Assembly (NCBI GenBank): GCA_003157715.1
Contig: PMKK01000054.1
Span: 1 to 9,463, forward strand
DNA length: 9,463 nt
Origin: Actinomycetota bacterium
GTDB taxonomy: Bacteria > Actinomycetota > Thermoleophilia > UBA2241
Direction: 5' to 3'
Of this stretch, positions 1 through 4,554 are shown in pieces (position 1 is the stretch's first letter; every line of letters begins with the position of its first letter). The notes under the pieces were generated by a model. It was not told the DNA's origin, made no database searches, and saw nothing but the letters and a program-made list of their open reading frames with translations. A program made the translations under genes and the position numbers.

Positions 1-41
1 CCTTTCACGTACGTTATACCGTACGCCTCGCCCTTCGGCAC
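1..41 (-). CDS. Possible 5' fragment of a cassette-borne gene, cut by window edge
   Basis: On the minus strand a GTG at 41-39 opens a frame reading MPKGEAYGITYVK that runs off the left edge. It sits just after the R'-like box of the second attC-like site (56-62), where the next cassette gene would start. The frame is open upstream to a stop near position 90, so an earlier start such as CTG or TTG is not excluded. No good Shine-Dalgarno sequence precedes the GTG. Thirteen residues are too few to identify a family. This could be a real gene start or chance open frame. Confidence 0.3.
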   Translation of the reverse strand, partial: MPKGEAYGITYVK

Positions 42-55
42 GTCAACGGGAAGTT

Positions 56-126
56 GGTCAACGCCTTGCAGTTGAGCTGCGCCGCATCAGCAGCTCCGTG
101 GAACACCAATGATGTGCTTGTTGGGC
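56..126 (-). other. Degenerate attC-like recombination site
   Basis: Read on the minus strand, this 71-bp stretch begins with GCCCAAC (126-120), a perfect RYYYAAC R'' box. It ends with GTTGACC (62-56), a GTTRRRY R' box with one mismatch. Its L'/R' half shares 28 of 30 bases with the corresponding half of the site at 435-527 (68-97 against 447-476), including GAGCTGC...GCAGCTC, which forms a 7-bp stem with a 9-base loop. The L'' side pairs poorly with L', so the stem is much weaker than in the other copy. The similarity between successive sites is what one sees within one cassette array. Confidence 0.42.
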
Positions 127-440
127 ATCGCTGAGCACTCAAAGTCAGCATGGGGTCAGTCCGAGGCCGATGGCGGGATGAGCACGGTGCCGCACTTGGC
201 GCAGCGCCAGGAGCGCCAGGCATCGACGCTGTGGTTGAAGATGCCGCTCGTAAGGGTGACGCCGCCAAGGTCGCCGAGGATGTCGCGCTGTGGCTTGAAC
301 TTCACGCCGGGCGAGCGACCGACGACGACACCCGGCTCCATAGGCTGGCCGCAGGTGGGGCAAGTCAGGGCTGCTTCTTCGGACACAACGCCTCCCCAGG
401 ACGATGGCGGGCCACCGGCGTATCCCCCGCGTATGCCCAA
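62..440 (-). mobile_element. Candidate integron gene cassette (379 bp) carrying the zinc-ribbon gene
   Basis: The unit runs on the minus strand from the G/TT cleavage point in the R' box GTTGGGC (441-435) to the matching point in GTTGACC (62-56). It contains one promoterless-looking small ORF with about 50 bp of leader, a stop codon, and then an R'' box GCCCAAC (126-120) 29 bases further on. This compact one-gene layout is typical of integron cassettes. The boundaries are inferred from sequence boxes. No integrase gene is in the window, so this may be part of a cassette cluster lacking an integrase, or lie far from one. The right-hand site is well supported; the left-hand one is degenerate. 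Confidence 0.5.
156..386 (-). CDS. DUF6487-like small zinc-ribbon protein
   Basis: This is a 76-residue protein of unknown function. Two cysteine pairs, C9-P-T-C12 and C62-A-K-C65, frame a short beta-rich core that includes GVVVGRSPGVKF. This matches the pattern of the DUF6487 (PF20097-like) family, in which the four cysteines probably hold one zinc ion. I see no signal peptide or membrane segment, so it is probably cytoplasmic. The frame is open to an ATG at 440, but I place the start at GTG 386. GGGGAGG lies four bases upstream of it, and the extra 18 residues would read through the cassette leader and look non-family-like. The gene lies alone between two attC-like sites in the same orientation, so it is probably a cassette passenger dependent on outside transcription. 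The family call rests on motif recognition only. Confidence 0.75.
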   Translation of the reverse strand: MSEEAALTCPTCGQPMEPGVVVGRSPGVKFKPQRDILGDLGGVTLTSGIFNHSVDAWRSWRCAKCGTVLIPPSASD

Positions 441-527
441 CGTGCGGCAGTTGAGCTGCGCCGCAGCGGCAGCTCCTGGAGCTGAAGCATACCTCCGGGC
501 GGCGTCTGCTCGAACTGCCTGTTAGCC
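435..527 (-). other. attC recombination site of an integron cassette
   Basis: On the minus strand this 93-bp element starts with GGCTAAC (527-521; R'' with one mismatch to RYYYAAC), a 5-base spacer and L'' GTTCGAGC. It ends with L' GCTCAAC (456-450), a spacer and R' GTTGGGC (441-435), a perfect GTTRRRY. Pairing the arms gives GGCAGTT with AACTGCC (7 bp), a lone unpaired C, GAGC with GCTC, then CGCCGC with GCGGCG. The extra C after GTT in L'' is the extrahelical base that sets strand choice in known attC sites such as those of aadA cassettes, and it fixes the orientation as minus. The central part holds a further small dyad, AGCTCC-T-GGAGCT (471-483). Length is within the usual 57-141 bp range. 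Confidence 0.62.
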
Positions 528-541
528 TGCTCGCTCAGGTG

Positions 542-559
542 GTAGCATTCCAGTGCTAC
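542..559 (+). promoter_or_regulatory. Dyad operator upstream of the toxin-antitoxin pair
   Basis: GTAGCA (542-547) and TGCTAC (554-559) form a perfect 6-bp inverted repeat with a 6-base spacer, 23 bases upstream of the antitoxin start. Antitoxins with an AbrB-type fold usually bind such dyads over their own promoter and repress it together with the toxin. No convincing -35/-10 pair could be assigned here. The role is inferred from position and symmetry. Confidence 0.45.
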
Positions 560-582
560 AAGACTGCGATCAGGGAGCAAAG

Positions 583-810
583 ATGACCCGCGGACTCAAG
601 CTGCGGCAGGCCGGTGGCTCGATCGCCGCCACCTTGCCCAAGGACATGGCCGAGCGGCTGCATCTGGCCGCCGGCGACACGGTACTCGCTGTCGAGACCG
701 ATCAGGGGATCCTGCTCACCCCTTACGACCCGCTCACCGAAGAAGCCCTGGCGATCGCCGGCGAGGTCACCGGCCGCTACCGCAACGCCCTGCGCAAGCT
801 GGCCGAGTAG
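583..810 (+). CDS. AbrB/MazE-type antitoxin of a Doc toxin pair
   Basis: This 75-residue protein begins MTRGLKLRQAGGSIAATLPK, the SpoVT-AbrB swapped-hairpin DNA-binding motif (about residues 4-45). A helical, charged tail (about 50-75) follows that in such pairs wraps the toxin. It should neutralise the downstream Doc-like protein and autorepress the operon through the dyad at 542-559. I chose ATG 583 because GGGAG (573-577) sits at proper spacing. The in-frame ATG at 553 would add ten residues that are not family-like, and it lies inside the dyad. The stop codon TAG (808-810) directly abuts the GTG start of the toxin, so the pair is translationally coupled. Neighbouring attC-like DNA suggests horizontal acquisition. 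Confidence 0.85.
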   Translation: MTRGLKLRQAGGSIAATLPKDMAERLHLAAGDTVLAVETDQGILLTPYDPLTEEALAIAGEVTGRYRNALRKLAE

Positions 811-1224
811 GTGGTCGGCTCGACACCGCGCTGGGTCGAGCGCCTGGTGGTGGAGGCCATACACATCGACCTCATCCGTGAGCATGGCGGCCGTCCCGGT
901 CTGCGCGATGAAGGCGCCCTTGAAGCGGCTCTTGCCCGCCCGCTGCAGCGCCTCGCCTACCGGCCCGAGGCAGACCTCGCCGAACTGGCGGCGAGCTATG
1001 GTCACGGCCTCGCCTCGAGCCACCCGTTCGTCGACGGTAACAAGCGGATCGCGTTCGTCGCAATGGCGGTGTTTGCAGGGCTCAACGGCAAGGCGATCGA
1101 GGCCCCGGAGGGCGAGGTTGTCACGGTGATGGTCGCTCTGGCCAGCGGCCACCTCACCGAGGCGGCCCTTGCCGACTGGTTGCGCCAACGGCTGGTCGAC
1201 CGCGCGAGGGGGCAGTCAGGCTAA
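811..1224 (+). CDS. doc: Death-on-curing (Doc/Fic fold) toxin
   Basis: This 137-residue protein has the Doc-type Fic core HPFVDGNKR at residues 71-79. H71, D75, N77 and R79 are the expected active-site residues. Lysine replaces the second glycine of the AMP-transferring Fic motif, as in phage P1 Doc, which phosphorylates and inactivates elongation factor Tu. The N-terminal LRDEGALEAAL (31-41) and the downstream helices (80-130) also match the family, and the length is normal. The GTG start follows the antitoxin stop with no gap, and its ribosome site is inside the antitoxin gene. This arrangement ensures that toxin is made only after antitoxin. The stop TAA lies inside GGCTAAC (1219-1225), an R''-like heptamer that is the inverse of GTTAGCC at 521-527. 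EF-Tu as target is known for P1 Doc and only inferred here. Confidence 0.88.
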   Translation: MVGSTPRWVERLVVEAIHIDLIREHGGRPGLRDEGALEAALARPLQRLAYRPEADLAELAASYGHGLASSHPFVDGNKRIAFVAMAVFAGLNGKAIEAPEGEVVTVMVALASGHLTEAALADWLRQRLVDRARGQSG

Positions 1225-1580
1225 CAGTACTTCTGCAGTCTACATATCCCGCTGGGCGCAGCCTATGCGTGCGGACTTATCATCCAATCGCGCTCATGCG
1301 TCGGTCCATTTGCCCACGCTCACCTTGCCACCGCGACGAGTCCGACTCTCCATCAATGGTCGGTCGGTCTTCATTGGGACGTGAGTCCCACAGACCGCGA
1401 GGGGGACCACCACAAGGGCGCGCTTGCCGGTCGCGCCTCGCATCACGGCGCCGCGCCAAGGTGTCATCAGGGTAGCAGCCGCCGGCCACGCTCACCGTGG
1501 ACCGCGGGCACGAGGCACCGACTTGGCGCCGATCACGCTCCCCGCGCCACGGCCTGCCGTCGCCGCGGGATCGCCACCGC

Positions 1581-1617
1581 GGCCGCCGACCGAGAGTCGG
1601 CGAAGGCGGGGCCGGGG
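1581..1617. repeat. Dispersed 37-bp hairpin repeat, copy A
   Basis: This copy matches 2643-2679 at 36 of 37 bases. Its core is CGCCGAC-CGAGA-GTCGGCG (1584-1602), a 7-bp stem, followed by a purine-rich AAGGCGGGGCCGGGG tail. It lies about 185 bases past the stop of the minus-strand oxidoreductase gene. Placement of both copies downstream of genes suggests a REP-like element or transcription-end structure. Confidence 0.8.
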
Positions 1618-1645
1618 GTGAGGGCGAACTCTGAGCGTGTGTGCT

Positions 1646-1667
1646 ACCCGCGGCGCCAGCCGCGGGT
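1646..1667. terminator. GC-rich perfect stem-loop
   Basis: ACCCGCGGC and GCCGCGGGT pair over 9 bp around a 4-base loop. It lies 135 bases beyond the end of the minus-strand oxidoreductase gene and might stop or stabilise that transcript. No U-run follows on either strand, so an intrinsic terminator is not demonstrated. Confidence 0.3.
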
Positions 1668-1801
1668 GCCGTACTCTGGTTCGCGAAGCGCGAGCCCGAC
1701 CCCCGGCCTCGCCGCAGCCGACGCTCACGCAGCTCTCGATCCACGCATCACTCGGAGTCGATCTGCTCGAAACGCGCGACCGGCGCCGCCGCGGTCCCCC
1801 T

Positions 1802-2470
1802 CTACCCCGCCGCCTGCTCGAGGAACTCCAGAAACTCGCCCTCGGGCCGCGCGCCCTCGAAGCTGACCGTGTCGTCGATCACGACCTTGGGCACCGCCAG
1901 CACCTCGTAGCGCTCGGCGAGCTGCGGGAAGTCGGTGACGACGATCACGTCGGCGCTCACCCGAGGGCTGGCCATGGCGAGCTGATGGGCCGTCCGTGCC
2001 GCGGCCGGGCAGTGCGGGCAGGTAGGCGTGACGAAGACCTGCAGGTGAACGTCGCGCGTGAGGGCGTCGAGGGTGGCGTGCGCGTCGTCACTCAGGTCGT
2101 CGCGCGCCGCGCCGACGTCGATCACGTCTTCGATCAGGGTGGCGAACTCGTAGCCCGCCGGCAGCCCGAAGAGCCGCACCGCGCCGCGGGCGCCGGGGCC
2201 GACGATCCTGGTGGCCGGGACCTTGTCGATGCCGTGCTCGCGGGCCAGGTCGGGCTCGGCTTCGATCTCGTGCACCTCGAGGCTCAGATGGTCGCTCGCC
2301 GCGGCCAGCTCGCCGAGCACGGCGACGGTGTCGGCGCAGCTCGGGCAGGGCGTCTCGCCGGGCACTACCAGGCGGCTGGCGTGCCGCGTGAAGTGCACCA
2401 GGGTCACGTCGCCGGTGAGGTCGCGCTCGAACAGCTCGCGCAGCCGGGCGGTCTCGTCGTCTGTGAGCAT
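1802..2470 (-). CDS. Two-domain thioredoxin-fold protein disulfide oxidoreductase
   Basis: The protein has two tandem thioredoxin folds, each with a CxxC site and a cis-proline. With the ATG start (222 residues) these are C42-P-S-C45 with KVPATRI in the first half and C151-P-H-C154 with AVPKVVI in the second. Size and layout match the glutaredoxin-like protein disulfide oxidoreductases (PDO) known from archaea and some bacteria (about 226 residues). These exchange thiols and disulfides in the cytosol and can be reduced by a thioredoxin reductase. There is no signal peptide. The TTG at 2488 is ruled out because GGAGG (2486-2482) overlaps it. ATG 2470 sits 11 bases from that site and GTG 2476 five bases, so the true start may be two codons earlier. 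The gene follows the carboxylase by about 215 bases with its own weak -10 candidate, so it is probably a separate transcript. Confidence 0.82.
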   Translation of the reverse strand: MLTDDETARLRELFERDLTGDVTLVHFTRHASRLVVPGETPCPSCADTVAVLGELAAASDHLSLEVHEIEAEPDLAREHGIDKVPATRIVGPGARGAVRLFGLPAGYEFATLIEDVIDVGAARDDLSDDAHATLDALTRDVHLQVFVTPTCPHCPAAARTAHQLAMASPRVSADVIVVTDFPQLAERYEVLAVPKVVIDDTVSFEGARPEGEFLEFLEQAAG

Positions 2471-2541
2471 CGACACCAGCGCCTCCAATGGGATCGGTCG
2501 GTCAATGAGCCGGGCACGCCGGACGCGCGCCCGCGGCCTTG

Positions 2542-2547
2542 AATCTA
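2542..2547 (-). promoter_or_regulatory. Candidate -10 box of the oxidoreductase gene
   Basis: The minus strand reads CCGGGTAGATTC here, with TAGATT as a -10-like hexamer about 70 bases upstream of the start. The same CCGGGTAGA core precedes the ligase gene (8883-8888). No good -35 hexamer is visible. Confidence 0.28.
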
Positions 2548-2642
2548 CCCGGCGGCCGGCGGCCTCACGCCCCGCGCTGCGGCACGCGGCCGGCGCGGTG
2601 GCCTGTCCGATCGCGCGGGGATCGAAGAGCCGCCTCGGTCGG

Positions 2643-2679
2643 GGCCGCCGACCGGGAGTCGGCGAAGGCGGGGCCGGGG
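2643..2679. repeat. Dispersed 37-bp hairpin repeat, copy B
   Basis: This is the partner of 1581-1617, with one mismatch in the loop. The stem GCCGAC...GTCGGC pairs 2647-2652 with 2658-2663. It begins five bases past the stop of the biotin carboxylase gene on the minus strand, where a terminator or mRNA-protecting hairpin would sit. Confidence 0.8.
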
Positions 2680-2684
2680 CCGCC

Positions 2685-4055
2685 TCAGACCCCCTCGACC
2701 CCGTTCGCCCGATCGCCGTCGAGGTCCTCGTCGATGAAGTGAGTCGTGACGGCGCCGGCCAGAAAGAGCGGGTGCTCGAGCACGCGGCGGTGAAAGGCGA
2801 TGGTCGTAGCGACGCCCTCGACCCGGAACTGCGCGAGCGCCCAGCGGCCGCGGGCGATGGCCTCGTCGCGGTCGCGGCCCCAGACTACGAGCTTGCCCAG
2901 CAGGCTGTCGTAGAACGGCGGCACGACGTAGCCCTGGTAGACGTGCGAGTCGAGTCGCACCCAGGGGCCACCCGGCGGCGACCACACGGTGACGGCCCCG
3001 GGCGAGGGCAAGAAGCCGTTCGCCGGATCCTCGGCGTTGATGCGAAACTCGATCGAGTGTCCGCTGATCGTGACGTCGCTCTGGCGCAGCGGCAGCCCCT
3101 CGCCGGCGGCTATGCGGATGCCGGTCTTGACGATGTCGATGCCGGTCACCATCTCGCTCACACAGTGCTCGACCTGCACCCGCGTGTTCATCTCCATGAA
3201 GTAGAAGTGGCCGGCGGGGTCGAGCAGGAACTCGACGGTGCCGGCGCCCTTATAGCCGGCGGCGCGGGCGGCTTCGACGGCGGCCTCGCCCATGCGCGCT
3301 CGCAGTTCGGGCGAGACGGCCGGCGAGGGCGCCTCTTCGATCAGCTTCTGGTGACGCCGCTGGATCGAGCAGTCGCGCTCGCCCAGGTGGATGGCGTGTC
3401 CGGCGCCGTCGGCCAGCACCTGGATCTCGACGTGGCGCGGACTCCCGATGTACTTCTCGACGTAGACGGCGCCGTTGCCGAAGGCCGACTGTGCCTCGCT
3501 GCTCGCCTGGCGCAGGGCGGCGGCAAGGGCAGCGGCCTCGTGCACGATGCGGATGCCCTTGCCGCCGCCGCCCGCCGACGCCTTCACCATCACCGGCAGG
3601 CCGATGGCGCGCGCGACCTCTTCGGCCGCGGCCGCGTCGGTGATCTCACCGTCGGAGCCGGGCGTGACCGGCACGCCGGCGGCGGTCATCGTGGTACGCG
3701 CCGTGGCCTTGTCTCCCATGAGCTCGATCGACTCGGCGGACGGCCCGATGAACGTCAGGTCGTTGGCGGCGCACAGCCGCGAGAAGGCCGCGCTTTCGGC
3801 CAGAAAGCCGTAGCCGGGATGGATCGCGTCGGCGCCGCGGGTGAGCGCGGCCATGATGAGGTTGTCCATCACGAGATAGCTCTGCGCCGCGGGCGGCGGC
3901 CCTATGCAGACGGCTTCGTCGGCATGCGAGACGTGGAGCGAGCTCTCGTCGGCCGCCGAGTAGACGGCGACCGTCGCCACGCCGAGCTCGCGGCAGGCAC
4001 GGATGACCCGCACGGCGATCTCTCCGCGATTGGCGATGAGGACCTTCTTGAACAC
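2685..4055 (-). CDS. accC: Biotin carboxylase, acyl-CoA carboxylase subunit
   Basis: This 456-residue enzyme should carboxylate protein-bound biotin with ATP and bicarbonate, the first half-reaction of acetyl-CoA (or another acyl-CoA) carboxylase. The N-terminal domain begins MFKKVLIANRGEIAVR. The ATP-grasp glycine loop KASAGGGGKGIR covers residues 158-169. HQKLIEEAPSP has K238, EMNTRVQVEH lies at 288-297, and FRINAEDP carries R338, the bicarbonate/biotin site residue. All of these match E. coli AccC (449 residues) in nearly the same numbering. The GTG start at 4055 is fixed by homology and by CAGGAG seven bases upstream, inside the last 17-bp leader repeat. The frame stays open upstream only through repeat sequence. 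No biotin carrier (accB) or carboxyltransferase gene is adjacent, unlike the usual accB-accC pair. The substrate is therefore open: acetyl-, propionyl- or another acyl-CoA. Confidence 0.95.
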   Translation of the reverse strand: MFKKVLIANRGEIAVRVIRACRELGVATVAVYSAADESSLHVSHADEAVCIGPPPAAQSYLVMDNLIMAALTRGADAIHPGYGFLAESAAFSRLCAANDLTFIGPSAESIELMGDKATARTTMTAAGVPVTPGSDGEITDAAAAEEVARAIGLPVMVKASAGGGGKGIRIVHEAAALAAALRQASSEAQSAFGNGAVYVEKYIGSPRHVEIQVLADGAGHAIHLGERDCSIQRRHQKLIEEAPSPAVSPELRARMGEAAVEAARAAGYKGAGTVEFLLDPAGHFYFMEMNTRVQVEHCVSEMVTGIDIVKTGIRIAAGEGLPLRQSDVTISGHSIEFRINAEDPANGFLPSPGAVTVWSPPGGPWVRLDSHVYQGYVVPPFYDSLLGKLVVWGRDRDEAIARGRWALAQFRVEGVATTIAFHRRVLEHPLFLAGAVTTHFIDEDLDGDRANGVEGV

Positions 4056-4060
4056 CGGGC

Positions 4061-4145
4061 GACTCCTGTGAGCCTGAGACTCCTGTGAGCCTGAGACTCG
4101 CGTGCGTCTGAGACTCCTGTGAACCTGAGACTCCTGTGAGCCTGA
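4061..4145 (-). repeat. Five tandem 17-bp repeats in the accC leader
   Basis: On the plus strand the unit is GACTCCTGTGAGCCTGA. Copies start at 4061, 4078, 4095, 4112 and 4129. Copies 1, 2 and 5 are identical, copy 4 has one change, and copy 3 has four. On the minus (transcribed) strand four of the five contain CAGGAG, and the one nearest the gene serves as its ribosome-binding site. The unit is not a multiple of three, so the array does not encode a repeat peptide in one frame. Confidence 0.95.
4063..4068 (-). promoter_or_regulatory. Ribosome-binding site of accC within a repeat unit
   Basis: The minus strand reads CAGGAG, then seven bases, then the GTG start at 4055. Its location in a tandem repeat means that similar upstream cores occur 17, 51 and 68 bases further upstream. 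Confidence 0.8.
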
Positions 4146-4166
4146 CGAGGACCGGCAGGCGGCGGA

Positions 4167-4172
4167 AGTATA
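4167..4172 (-). promoter_or_regulatory. Candidate extended -10 box for accC
   Basis: The minus strand reads TGCTATACTT, an extended -10 (TGn plus TATACT). GGAACA (4195-4190) at 17-bp spacing is a weak -35. The transcript would start near 4160 and carry the whole 17-bp array in its leader. The 9-mer GCTATACTT also precedes the divergent ATPase gene. Confidence 0.5.
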
Positions 4173-4489
4173 GCAGAGGCTCGCCACCGTGTTCCCGTGG
4201 CAGGCAACGGTTTCGCCGCGCCCCCCCTGTCGGTCCGGCCCGCGCTGCCGATACGAAGGGGGACTGCCACGGAGGTCTCACCACCGACTACGACACTGGA
4301 TCGGGCTACACGCCCGGATATCGCTTCCCTCTCCCTGCCGGGCCGGTCTCCTTCGACTGTACCCACCAGCCCGCATCACGCGAAGGCCCCAAACCGGCCC
4401 GGCCCTCTTTCTTCAAGCCGCGCCCCAAGGTCCACCCTCAAGAGAAGCCGGCGTAGCCGCGACGCGGGACCGTGACTGCAGCGCGGGGC

Positions 4490-4495
4490 TATACT
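4490..4495 (+). promoter_or_regulatory. Candidate -10 box for the REC-ATPase gene
   Basis: GGCTATACTTGCCG contains TATACT, 59 bases upstream of the start codon. No clear -35 is seen at 16-18 bp. The motif resembles the accC -10 on the opposite strand. Confidence 0.4.
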
Positions 4496-4520
4496 TGCCG
4501 ATGCTGCGCCTAAGGAATGC

Positions 4521-4542
4521 CCTTGGGCCGGCAGGCCCCAGG
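4521..4542 (+). promoter_or_regulatory. Leader hairpin next to the ATPase ribosome site
   Basis: CCTTGGGCC and GGCCCCAGG pair with one mismatch around GGCA. The stem ends two bases before GGAGGG (4545-4550), so it could influence access of ribosomes. Function is inferred from position only. Confidence 0.3.
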
Positions 4543-4554
4543 CTGGAGGGATCG

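Larger units (their letters stand above)
1225..1801. other. 577-bp stretch without a recognisable gene
   Basis: No frame here has a plausible protein composition; the frames are arginine- and proline-rich translations of GC-rich DNA. It contains several dyads. TGGGAC-GTGA-GTCCCA lies at 1375-1390. ACCCGCGGC-GCCA-GCCGCGGGT lies at 1646-1667. An 8-bp stem with one G-U pair lies at 1679-1697, and a copy of the 37-bp repeat at 1581-1617. The stretch separates the accessory left end from the minus-strand genes. It may be decayed cassette-array DNA on the left and the 3' untranslated region of the oxidoreductase gene on the right. Confidence 0.5.
4146..4554. other. 409-bp divergent intergenic region between accC and the ATPase gene
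   Basis: No credible gene is present. It holds candidate -10 boxes for both flanking genes, at 4167-4172 (minus) and 4490-4495 (plus). A hairpin lies at 4521-4542 just ahead of the ATPase ribosome site. The middle (about 4200-4480) shows nothing I can assign. Confidence 0.6.

Noticed and set aside
8..25. CGTACG repeated at 8-13 and 20-25 as a regulatory dyad
   Set aside because: Each hexamer is self-complementary and short, and it lies in a possible coding fragment at the edge, so chance is likely.
1219..1310. A third attC site downstream of the toxin gene
   Set aside because: Only the GGCTAAC heptamer is present. I found no GTTRRRY partner or complementary L boxes within 150 bases.
1637..2542. 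A 301-residue plus-strand open frame over the oxidoreductase gene
   Set aside because: It is antisense to a gene with two CxxC sites and cis-prolines, and has no family features.
2211..4088. A 625-residue open frame on the plus strand
   Set aside because: It lies opposite accC, which has every expected catalytic motif. The plus frame is the low-complexity antisense translation common in GC-rich DNA.
4061..4145. CRISPR array
   Set aside because: The 17-bp units are directly adjacent with no spacers, and no cas gene is present.
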